A stretch of 64,000 nucleotides of DNA from assembly GCF_016745505.1 (NCBI RefSeq), contig NZ_JAERUC010000196.1:1-64000 (forward strand), in the 5' to 3' direction. Positions 42,075 to 49,437 of the stretch are shown one piece after another (within the stretch, counting starts at the first letter, position 1; every line of letters starts with the position of its first letter). Position numbers and translations under genes: made by a program. This DNA comes from Streptomyces silvae. GTDB taxonomy: Bacteria; Actinomycetota; Actinomycetes; Streptomycetales; Streptomycetaceae. Below the pieces are notes generated by a model, which saw only the letters and a list, made by a program, of their open reading frames with translations, was not told where the DNA came from and did not search any database.

Positions 42075-44489
42075 ATGAGCCTCCCGCAGTTGCACTACAC
42101 CTCCGTCACGCCCGGGGACGGGGAGCCCGCCGGCCGGTTCACCGCCGTGGACCCCGCGATACCCGGCCCGGTGCGCGCGGAGGCCGCACCGATCCTGGCG
42201 TACGACGCTCCGGCGGGCACTCCCGGCCGGCTCCCCGACGCGCAACTCCGGGCGCTTCCGGTGGCGTTCGGCTTCGTCCTGCTCTCCGACGGCAGCCATC
42301 TGCTCAGCCGTACGGTGGCCACGGGCGCGGGCGGGTTCCACGCCCACGCCGTCCATCTCCTGCCCGGGACGCCGGTGCCCGGCCGGGTGCTCCCGGTCGC
42401 CGCCTGGGGGGCCGCGGGGTGGCTCGCCACGACGCCCGACCGCATGCCGCCCGACCCGCTGACCGCCCTGGCCACCGCGCACGGGCCGTCACGCGGGCTG
42501 ACCCGGGAGGGGCTCGGCGACTTCGCGGTGGCCCGCAGCCCGTGGCTCGCCGCCGTGCTCAGCGATCTGCGCCGGGTGAGTGAGGACCCGTCCGCGCCCC
42601 CGGTCGTGCTCGTGGAGCGGCAGAGCGCCGACGTGGCCCGGTGGGTCGCGCTGGCCACCGCGGTCCTGCCCAGGGACCATGCCGAGCGGCTGACCTTCAC
42701 GACGTACACCCGGCACCCGGGGCGCACCACGCACCAGGTCGTCGGGGTCCTTCCCGAGGACGCGCCCGACGCCCGTGACCCCCGCTTCCGTGTGCACGCC
42801 GCCTCGGGTCCGCGCCCCTCGGGGACGGTGGACGACGCCTGGGCGGGGACGGCCGCCCGGATCTGGCGCAGCCGCTCCCCCGAGCTGTTCCGGGAGGCGG
42901 CGGAGCTGCCGGGCGAGCCCTTCGCCGCGGGGCCGCTCGCCGTCACGGCGCTCGGTGCAGGGATCGCGCTCGGGTCCGAGGAGCGGGCCGCGGCGGCCGA
43001 CTGGGCGGCCGAGCGGCCCTACGCGCTGGACGAGAAGCGCACCCGGCAGCTGACCGACGCCCTGACCGCGCCCGCCGACGACCGTACGGCCGCCGAGTGC
43101 GCCGCGGCGCTCCGGCTGCTGACGGCGCTGGACGGCCGCTGCCCCGCCTCCGTCACCGCGCCGCTGGCCGCGCTGCTGGTCACGGAGGCCGTACGGGGCG
43201 GCGATGTGGCCCTGGAGCCGCCGGCGCGTTCGGCGTTCGAGGAGCCCGCCGGGGAGCGTGTGCTCGCCGGGCTGGTCGAGGAGCTGGGCGACGAGGTGCT
43301 GGCCGAGCTCTCCTCCGGGGTGCCCGGAGGGGTCGCGCGGACGGTGCAGCTGCTGCGGATAGCCCGGCTGCTGGACCTCGACCGCGCGGAGCTGCTGCCC
43401 GGCGTGGTGGGCCGGCTGGCAGGCGCGCTGCTCGACGACCCCGGGGCGGGCGCGTGCCGTGCGCTGCCGGACCTGCTGGACGAGCAGTTCGACGTCCGTA
43501 CGGCGCTCCTGGGCGAGCTGGACCGGCTCGCACCGGACCGCCCGGCGGACACGGAACGGCTGCTGACCCGGGTGACCCTGCCGTTCACCGGGACGCAGGC
43601 GCTGCCGCATCTGCGGATGTGCGCCGAGGCGCCCGGGGCGAAGGCGCGGGGCGCCGACCGGGTGGAGATCCTGCACACCGTGCTGCGCGCGGCCGGCATG
43701 TCCCCGTTCGCCGAGCCGCTGGTGCTGCGGACCGCCGTCGGCCTGGTGTGGGGCGAGGAGACCCCGACGGCGGGCGAGGCCCGGTCGCTGCTGGGCGAGA
43801 CCACGTCCGACGCCCACCGGACGGCCGGCACCTGGGCGCGCCTGGTCGACGCCGCGCTGGCCGCGCCCTCCGGTGACGAGGACGCCGCCGAGCTCGCCCA
43901 CGACCTGCTGCGCGGCTTCCCCCAGGAGATCGGCGCCCGGGTCCGCGCCTGCCTGATGCTGCTGGACTTCGCCCGCGACCTGCGCGCCGGTACGGCCGAA
44001 CCGGGCTGGGCGGACCGCGCCCGGACCCTGCGCAGCCGCGCCGAACCGGCGGAGCCCCTGGCCCTGGAGCACGCCTTCGGCGCCCTGGCCGAGCGGCTGC
44101 TGGCTCCCGGCCGGCCGGACGACGAGCTGTACGCGTTCGTGCACAGCGGGGACGAGGAGCTGATCGCGGCGTACGGCGTGGCCGGCCGCCGCGAGCCGGT
44201 CCTGGCGCTGCTGCGGGCGGATCCCGCGTACGTGGCGGACTGCTTCGCCGTATGGAACGCCCACCCGCACGCGGGCCCCGACTGGACCCGGATCCGGACC
44301 GCCCTGCTGGAGGAGGTCCTGCGCCCCGTGGTGCGCGCCCTGTCCCCGGAGGAGCTGGCGGCGGTGGAGGGGGCCGTGGAGCGCGAGGGGAGCAGCCGCA
44401 CCCTGGAGGCGTTCCGCGCCTGGAACCGGCCGTCCCGCTCGCTGGGGCGCCTCGGCCGGCGCATCGCGGGGCGGGTGCGCAGGGCGTGA
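42075..44489 (+). CDS. GTPase-associated protein 1 (GAP1)-like protein
   Basis: A large cytoplasmic protein of 804 residues. Residues 1-130 match the GAP1 N-terminal domain (LPQLHYTSVTPGDGEPAGRF, then PILAYDAP and GFHAHAVHLLP). Residues about 150-240 contain the middle-domain stretch WVALATAVLPRDHAERLTFT followed by TYTRHPGRTTHQVVGVLP. The rest is alpha-helical and leucine-rich. GAP1 proteins were described in predicted NTP-dependent conflict systems together with TRAFAC GTPases, vWA or other partners. None of these partners is adjacent; only a zinc-ribbon gene follows at 94 bases. I infer an orphan member; the actual role is unknown. Confidence 0.75.
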   Translation: MSLPQLHYTSVTPGDGEPAGRFTAVDPAIPGPVRAEAAPILAYDAPAGTPGRLPDAQLRALPVAFGFVLLSDGSHLLSRTVATGAGGFHAHAVHLLPGTPVPGRVLPVAAWGAAGWLATTPDRMPPDPLTALATAHGPSRGLTREGLGDFAVARSPWLAAVLSDLRRVSEDPSAPPVVLVERQSADVARWVALATAVLPRDHAERLTFTTYTRHPGRTTHQVVGVLPEDAPDARDPRFRVHAASGPRPSGTVDDAWAGTAARIWRSRSPELFREAAELPGEPFAAGPLAVTALGAGIALGSEERAAAADWAAERPYALDEKRTRQLTDALTAPADDRTAAECAAALRLLTALDGRCPASVTAPLAALLVTEAVRGGDVALEPPARSAFEEPAGERVLAGLVEELGDEVLAELSSGVPGGVARTVQLLRIARLLDLDRAELLPGVVGRLAGALLDDPGAGACRALPDLLDEQFDVRTALLGELDRLAPDRPADTERLLTRVTLPFTGTQALPHLRMCAEAPGAKARGADRVEILHTVLRAAGMSPFAEPLVLRTAVGLVWGEETPTAGEARSLLGETTSDAHRTAGTWARLVDAALAAPSGDEDAAELAHDLLRGFPQEIGARVRACLMLLDFARDLRAGTAEPGWADRARTLRSRAEPAEPLALEHAFGALAERLLAPGRPDDELYAFVHSGDEELIAAYGVAGRREPVLALLRADPAYVADCFAVWNAHPHAGPDWTRIRTALLEEVLRPVVRALSPEELAAVEGAVEREGSSRTLEAFRAWNRPSRSLGRLGRRIAGRVRRA

Positions 44490-44583
44490 CGAGGTCGTGG
44501 AACGCACCGCGCGGAAGGTACCGTGGGACGTTCTGATCTCGTGTGCCTCCTGGCGGGCTGCGTGACACCCAGGAGGAGACGGC

Positions 44584-45060
44584 ATGACGACGAACCGCGG
44601 ACGTAAGGACGTCATCCGGGACCGGATGGCGGCGACCGGCGAGTCGTACAACGTCGCCGCGCGGAACCTCAAGGCGATGAAGGACATGGGGGCGACCCGC
44701 GAGGCGCTGCTCGTGCAGCGGTGGCTGCCCGCGGAGTCGCTGGACGTGCCCTGTCCGTGCGGCGGTACGTGCGAGCCGGGCGAGACGTGCGACCGCTGTC
44801 ACGCCCGGCACCGGCATGTGAAGCGCTACCCGGGCAGCGTCACGGAGGTCGAGGTCTGGGCGGACCGCTACGAGTGCCTGGGCTGCTCGGCCTCGTACAC
44901 GCTCACCGTCCACCTGGCGGGCCGCCCGTGGGGCGTGGCCGAGACCGTGGTGCAGGGCGGGGCCGCCGAGGAGGTCGTACGGGCCCGGGTCTTCCCCGGG
45001 GTGGTGCACCCGCTGCTGCGGGCCGAGGCGGCCGCCGAGTCCAGGTCCGACGAGGACTAG
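44584..45060 (+). CDS. Cysteine-rich zinc-ribbon-like protein of unknown function
   Basis: A 158-residue protein. The N-terminus RKDVIRDRMAATGESYNVAA resembles the short helical motif found in many actinobacterial nucleic-acid-associated proteins. The middle has a dense cluster, CPCGGTC, then CDRCHARHRH, and a later CLGC, adequate for one or two zinc sites. The C-terminus is beta-rich and ends in an acidic tail. A strong AGGAGGAGA precedes the ATG. It follows the GAP1-like gene on the same strand and may be its functional partner, but there is no direct evidence. Confidence 0.72.
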   Translation: MTTNRGRKDVIRDRMAATGESYNVAARNLKAMKDMGATREALLVQRWLPAESLDVPCPCGGTCEPGETCDRCHARHRHVKRYPGSVTEVEVWADRYECLGCSASYTLTVHLAGRPWGVAETVVQGGAAEEVVRARVFPGVVHPLLRAEAAAESRSDED

Positions 45061-45096
45061 GGTCCCTCGTCGGGATCGCCGGGGGCGGGGCTGCGG

Positions 45097-45843
45097 ATGA
45101 AGGCGGAACAGGTGGCGCAGGTGGCGGACGGAAGCGACAGCGGTTCACGTGCACCGGCGCCGGGAGCGTCGGCACCGGGAGCGTCGGCACCGGGAGCGCC
45201 GGCGCCGGCCTCGCTCAGCGCGCGGGCGCGTGAAGCCGTCCTGCAGCGCATCGTCGACCGGCGTTACGCGCAGGGCGCCCGCCTCGTCGAGCGGGAGGTC
45301 GCCGAGGAGCTCAGCATGTCCCGCGTGCCCGTACGCGAGGCTCTGCGCGCGCTGGTCGCGGAAGGCCTGCTGGAGCTGCTCCCGCACAGCGGCGTCCGGG
45401 TGCGCCGTCTCGAACACACCGATGTCGAGCACCTCTACGAGGTCTGGGAGCCTCTGGCCGTCCAGGCCTCGCGGCTCGCGGCCCGTGCCGTGACGGCGGG
45501 CCGGACCGACGGGCTGGCCGTTCTCGAAGCCGCCCTCCGCCAGGCCGAGTCGGCCGCCGCGTCGGACGAGGGGACGCGCGAGGTGGCCGCCCACACCGCC
45601 TTCCACGAGGGCGTCGTGGCGATGTCGGGCAATCCCCTGCTGGCACGCACCATGGAGCAGCTGAGCTGGCAGCTCCGGCTGCTGTTCGGCATGCGCGAGG
45701 AGCCCGCGCACATGCGGGCCCAGCACGCGGAGATGTTCCGGCACATCTCCGCCGGCGACGTGGAGGCCGCCGTGGCCTGCACCCTCCTGCATGTGCGCGA
45801 CAGCCGGGTGGTCGCCCTGCGCTCGCTCTTCGGCGAGGCCTGA
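45097..45843 (+). CDS. GntR-family regulator (FadR/FCD subfamily)
   Basis: A 248-residue regulator. A low-complexity Ala/Pro/Ser/Gly N-terminus (residues 14-38) is encoded by 15-bp tandem repeats. The winged helix follows (LQRIVDRRYAQGARLVEREV, then AEELSMSRVPVREALRALVA), and from about residue 110 a helical FCD effector domain with ARAVTAG and FHEGVVAMSGNPLL. Two inverted copies of one palindrome lie directly downstream, flanking the promoter of a pair of amidohydrolase genes, so it probably represses them. The ligand is unknown but is likely a substrate or product of those enzymes. Confidence 0.93.
   Translation: MKAEQVAQVADGSDSGSRAPAPGASAPGASAPGAPAPASLSARAREAVLQRIVDRRYAQGARLVEREVAEELSMSRVPVREALRALVAEGLLELLPHSGVRVRRLEHTDVEHLYEVWEPLAVQASRLAARAVTAGRTDGLAVLEAALRQAESAAASDEGTREVAAHTAFHEGVVAMSGNPLLARTMEQLSWQLRLLFGMREEPAHMRAQHAEMFRHISAGDVEAAVACTLLHVRDSRVVALRSLFGEA
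45157..45201 (+). repeat. Three in-frame 15-bp tandem repeats in the GntR gene
   Basis: GCGCCGGGAGCGTCG, GCACCGGGAGCGTCG and GCACCGGGAGCGCCG follow each other and encode Ala-Pro-Gly-Ala-Ser type units in the N-terminal extension. The number of units can be expected to vary between strains. Confidence 0.85.
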
Positions 45844-45868
45844 CACCTCGCGGGGACCTGCCGCCAAA

Positions 45869-45883
45869 GCTTGTATACCAAGC
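45869..45883. promoter_or_regulatory. GntR operator candidate 1
   Basis: GCTTGTATACCAAGC has five-base outer arms (GCTTG/CAAGC) and lies 25 bases after the gntR stop. It is the reverse complement, to 14 of 15 bases, of the second site at 45964-45978. Confidence 0.7.
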
Positions 45884-45947
45884 AGACTCCACCTCGCGGA
45901 TCCATCACCTCAAACCCCCGCATCTTTGCCGTTCGATGACATGATCC

Positions 45948-45978
45948 TTGCCTGTGGCTCGACGCTTGGTATACAAAC
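45948..45978 (+). promoter_or_regulatory. Promoter of the amidohydrolase genes overlapped by GntR operator candidate 2
   Basis: TTGCCT (45948-45953), a 16-base spacer and TATACA (45970-45975) form a promoter; transcription would start about 35 bases before the ATG at 46017. The -10 box lies within GCTTGGTATACAAAC (45964-45978), the inverted copy of the site at 45869. A repressor bound there would exclude RNA polymerase. The two sites are 95 bases apart, compatible with looping. Confidence 0.6.
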
Positions 45979-46016
45979 TCCCTAGCCATCGGCCCACTCC
46001 CCCCCAAGGAGCTCTC

Positions 46017-47294
46017 ATGTGCGTCGAAGCCCTCCCCCCGCCCTCAGCCAGGCTGACCCGCCGCGGAGTTCTCGCCGGTGCCGCCGCCCTCGCCGGGACC
46101 GTGGCCGCGGCGGCTCCCGCGGTGGCCGCCCCCGCGGACCGGAGCGCCTCCGGCGGCGCGGCGCGAGGCGGCGGTCTCGTCATCCGGGGCGGCACGCTCC
46201 TCGACCCGGCGACCGGCGAGGTCACCGAGAACGCCGTCGTCGTCATCCGCGACGGAACGGTGCGCGCGGCCGGACCGCGCGGCAGCGTCGCCGTACCGGG
46301 CGGCGCGGACGTCCTGGACGCGCACGGCCGCTGGGTCCTGCCGGGCCTGGTCGACGCGCACATCCACCTGAGCACGGCCGCCGAGGCCCGTGACGCGGTC
46401 CGCCAGGGGGCGACCAGCGCACGCAGCGGGTCCACGTCGTTCTACCAGGACATCGCCGTCCGCGAACTGGCCCGGCACAGCCCCGGCCTCGCACCCCGGC
46501 TGACGGCGGCGGGCGTCTTCGTCACCCCGGACCTCGGCGAGACCGTGCTCGCGGACCCCGACCTCACCCCGCTCGCCCGGCTCAAGGACGGCGTCCGCTC
46601 GGCCGAGGCGCTGCGCCGCGTGGTGGAGGTGAACGTCGCCCGTGGTGCCGACGTGATCAAGACGCGCGTCAACGAGCGCGCCGGGCTGCCCGAGCAGGAC
46701 CCGCTCACCCAGGTGTACTCGCACGAGCAGCTCTCGGAGCTCGTCGCCGCCGCACGGCGACGGGGCAAGGGCGTCCTCTGCCACAGCTACAGCGAGCAGG
46801 GCTGCCACGACGCCGTCACCGCCGGCATCCGCTCCCTGGAGCACGGCGCGTTCGTCGGGGAGCGCACCCTGGACGAAATGCTCCGCAGGGGTACGTACTT
46901 CACGCCGACCCTCACCGCCATCGCGGGCCTGGCGCAGTCCACGGACCCGGTCCTCGCCGAGCGGGGGCGCACCTATCTCCCCGTCCTGGAGCGGGCGGTC
47001 CTCGCCGCGCACGAACGCGGGGTGCCGCTCGCCGCCGGAACGGACTCGTCCGGCGGCACGGTACGGCCCATCGGCAGCGAGGTGGAGCTGATGCGCGCGG
47101 CGGGACTCCCCGCCCTCGACGCGATCCGCACCGCCACGACGGGCGCGGCCCGTCTCCTGGGGCTGGAGCGCACGGTGGGCCGCCTCGCGCGTGGTTTCGC
47201 GGGCGACGCGATCCTCGTGGACGGCGATCCGCTGGCCGACGTCTCCGTCCTCACGCGGCCGGTGCGGGTGGTCCGGGCGGGCGTCGCGCTCTGA
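46017..47294 (+). CDS. Tat-exported amidohydrolase
   Basis: Metal-dependent amidohydrolase of 425 residues. The N-terminus carries a twin-arginine signal (LTRRGVLAGAAALAG, Arg15-Arg16), so the folded enzyme is exported. The metal-binding HXH is in GLVDAHIHLST. A lysine-like ligand region (ADVIKTRVNERAG), GVLCHSYSEQG, IRSLEHGAF and the final aspartate in AAGTDSSGG complete the centre. It resembles imidazolonepropionase/prolidase-type members, which hydrolyse cyclic amides or dipeptides. AAGGAG five bases upstream supports the ATG. It is the first gene of a probable two-gene unit under GntR control. Confidence 0.9.
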   Translation: MCVEALPPPSARLTRRGVLAGAAALAGTVAAAAPAVAAPADRSASGGAARGGGLVIRGGTLLDPATGEVTENAVVVIRDGTVRAAGPRGSVAVPGGADVLDAHGRWVLPGLVDAHIHLSTAAEARDAVRQGATSARSGSTSFYQDIAVRELARHSPGLAPRLTAAGVFVTPDLGETVLADPDLTPLARLKDGVRSAEALRRVVEVNVARGADVIKTRVNERAGLPEQDPLTQVYSHEQLSELVAAARRRGKGVLCHSYSEQGCHDAVTAGIRSLEHGAFVGERTLDEMLRRGTYFTPTLTAIAGLAQSTDPVLAERGRTYLPVLERAVLAAHERGVPLAAGTDSSGGTVRPIGSEVELMRAAGLPALDAIRTATTGAARLLGLERTVGRLARGFAGDAILVDGDPLADVSVLTRPVRVVRAGVAL

Positions 47295-47330
47295 CCCGCC
47301 CGGCCCCGGCCGCCCCTCCCCCGCTTCCCT

Positions 47331-47360
47331 CGCCTCGCCTCGCCTCGTCTCGCCTCGCCG
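47331..47360. repeat. Pentanucleotide CGCCT tract
   Basis: Six consecutive units: CGCCT three times, CGTCT, CGCCT and CGCCG, in the 85-base gap between the two amidohydrolase genes. Such tracts can slip during replication. Confidence 0.8.
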
Positions 47361-47379
47361 ATCCGCAGCAGGAGTCCCC

Positions 47380-48753
47380 ATGCAGCCGTCATCGCCCGCC
47401 CTCGGCACCTTCTCCCGTCGCACGGTGCTGGCCGGTGCCGCCGCACTCGCCGGCACCACGGCCGGGGCCACCACGACCGCGGCCGCGGTAGCCCCGGCCG
47501 CCCGGGCCGACGCCGCCCCGGCCGAAGGGGCCGCGTCCGGTGCCGGACCGGCGGCCGGCAGGGCCGTCGTCTTCCGCGACGTACGCCTGCACGGGGCCGC
47601 GAGGGCCACGGACCTCGTGGTCGTCGACGGCCGTGTCACACCGGGCCCGGCGCCGCGCGGCGCGAAGGTCGTCGACGGTGGCGGCCGGATCGCACTGCCG
47701 TCGCTCGTGGACGCGCACATCCACCCCGACAAGACGACCTGGGGCGGTTCCTGGGTGTCGCGCCGGCCCGCGAGCGGTATCGCGGACTACGTCGCCCAGG
47801 ACGTGGACCTGTTCCACAGTCAGCGCAGGCCCGTCGCGGAACGCGCGTACGGCTTGATGGCCCACGCCGTCACGCGCGGCACGCGGGCGATGCGCGCCCA
47901 TGCCGACGTGGCCCCGGCCTACGGCCTGGCCGGGGTCGAGGGTCTGGCGGACGCCCGTGAGCGGCTCCGCCACGCCCTGGACGTCCAGATCGTGGCCTTC
48001 CCGCAGCACGGCGTCATCCGCACCCCGGGCACGGCGGAGCTGCTGGAGGAAGCGGCGCGCACCGGCGCCGTCGACATGATCGGCGGCATCGACCCCGGCG
48101 GTTTCGACCAGGCCCTGGACGAGCAGCTCGACCTCGTCTTCGGTATCGCCGACCGCCACGGCATCGGCGTGGACATCCATCTGCACGACCGGGGTGCGAA
48201 GGGGACCGAGGCGCTGCGCGGCATCATCGACCGGACGCGCGCGCTGTCCCTCACCGGCAAGGTCACCGTGAGCCACGTCTTCTGCCTGCCCGGTCTGACG
48301 GACGGCGAACTGGGCGCCCTCGCCGCCGAACTGGGGGATCTGGACATCGCGCTCACCACGGTCGCGCCGTCCGACTCCCTGGTCCTGCCGATCGCACGGC
48401 TGCGCGAGCACGGTGTCCGGGTCGGGCTCGGTTCCGACGGCGTACGCGACTCCTGGAGCCCCTTCGGCAACGCCGACATGCTGCACCGCGCCCATCTGCT
48501 CGGATGGGTCACGGACGTGCGCCTGGACGAGGAGCTGGCGGACTGCTACCGCGTCGCGACCCACGGGGGCGCGGACGTCATGGGCCTCGCGCACGCGGAT
48601 CTCCGGCCCGGGGCCCCCGCCGACTTCGTCCTGGTACGGGGCGAGTGCCTGCCCCAGGTCGTCGTGGACATGCCCCGACGGGACATGGTCGTGCACGGCG
48701 GAGCCGTCGTGGCGCGCGACGGGGAGCTCGTCGGCCGGGGCCGGCCGGAGTAG
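47380..48753 (+). CDS. Tat-exported cytosine deaminase-like amidohydrolase
   Basis: A 457-residue amidohydrolase with a twin-arginine signal (FSRRTVLAGAAALAG). The catalytic domain belongs to the cytosine deaminase/N-isopropylammelide hydrolase group. Metal ligands are in LVDAHIHPDKT, DIHLHDRG, VSHVFCLPG and GLGSDGVRDSWSPFG. Export of such a deaminase is uncommon; most family members are cytoplasmic. AGGAG five bases upstream supports the ATG at 47380. Both enzymes of this pair have nearly identical signal peptides (RR..VLAGAAALAGT), which suggests a joint extracytoplasmic pathway for a nitrogen heterocycle or amide. Confidence 0.9.
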   Translation: MQPSSPALGTFSRRTVLAGAAALAGTTAGATTTAAAVAPAARADAAPAEGAASGAGPAAGRAVVFRDVRLHGAARATDLVVVDGRVTPGPAPRGAKVVDGGGRIALPSLVDAHIHPDKTTWGGSWVSRRPASGIADYVAQDVDLFHSQRRPVAERAYGLMAHAVTRGTRAMRAHADVAPAYGLAGVEGLADARERLRHALDVQIVAFPQHGVIRTPGTAELLEEAARTGAVDMIGGIDPGGFDQALDEQLDLVFGIADRHGIGVDIHLHDRGAKGTEALRGIIDRTRALSLTGKVTVSHVFCLPGLTDGELGALAAELGDLDIALTTVAPSDSLVLPIARLREHGVRVGLGSDGVRDSWSPFGNADMLHRAHLLGWVTDVRLDEELADCYRVATHGGADVMGLAHADLRPGAPADFVLVRGECLPQVVVDMPRRDMVVHGGAVVARDGELVGRGRPE

Positions 48754-48795
48754 CAGTCCCACAGGGCCGGATGTGGCGTGCGTCACCCGCATTGC

Positions 48796-48829
48796 CTGAC
48801 CGATCGGTCAGCTCTGACCGATCGGTCAG
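48796..48829. promoter_or_regulatory. Two identical TetR operators
   Basis: The perfect palindrome CTGACCGATCGGTCAG occurs at 48796-48811 and again at 48814-48829, centres 18 bases apart, directly before the tetR ATG at 48843. Two helically phased sites of this kind are typical for pairwise TetR-dimer binding and autorepression. Confidence 0.85.
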
Positions 48830-48842
48830 CTACGGTGGCCCC

Positions 48843-49397
48843 ATGCCACGTCCGCCTTCCGCGATGCGTCGTCAGATTCTCGACTCCGCACTGCGTCTCT
48901 TCGCCGAGCACGGCTTCAAGGGAACCTCGCTGCACGACATCGCGGTCGAGGCCCGGTGCTCCAAGGCGTCCCTGCTGTACCACTTCGCCGGCAAGGACGC
49001 GATCCTCACCGAGCTGCTGACCCCGCCGGCCGAGGCGCTCTCCGCCATGGGCGAGGAGCTGGCCGCGCTGACCGGCGGTCAGGCCGTCGAAGCCGCCGTC
49101 ACGGGCTACGTCGGCCTCGCCATGCGCTTCCACCTCGAAGTGAAGATCATCTTCGCCGAGCTGCCCGACATGCTCGGCCATCCCGTGCTGGCCGTCATCC
49201 CCCGGGCCGTCGACCAGCTCGCGGCCGCACTGGCCGGCCGCAGGGACGAGCCCCGTGCGCGCGTGGCGGCGCAGATGGTGATCGGTGGCGTGGCTGTCAC
49301 GGTCGCGGCCGATGTGGATGCCGAACCCGCCACGATGCGTGACGAGTTGGTCCGGGGAGCCCTGAGAACCCTCGGGCATCCGACCGGCCTGAGCTGA
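48843..49397 (+). CDS. TetR-family transcriptional regulator
   Basis: A 184-residue regulator with the helix-turn-helix in LRLFAEHGFKGTSLHDIAVE and ARCSKASLLYHFAGKDAI, followed by a helical ligand domain. Two perfect operators end 13 bases before the ATG, so it very likely represses itself and the MMPL transporter gene that follows 40 bases after its stop. No ribosome-binding site is evident, consistent with a short or absent leader. Confidence 0.92.
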   Translation: MPRPPSAMRRQILDSALRLFAEHGFKGTSLHDIAVEARCSKASLLYHFAGKDAILTELLTPPAEALSAMGEELAALTGGQAVEAAVTGYVGLAMRFHLEVKIIFAELPDMLGHPVLAVIPRAVDQLAAALAGRRDEPRARVAAQMVIGGVAVTVAADVDAEPATMRDELVRGALRTLGHPTGLS

Positions 49398-49437
49398 CCG
49401 AAGCCGTCCCGACCGAAGAGAAAGACGCCTCCTTCGC

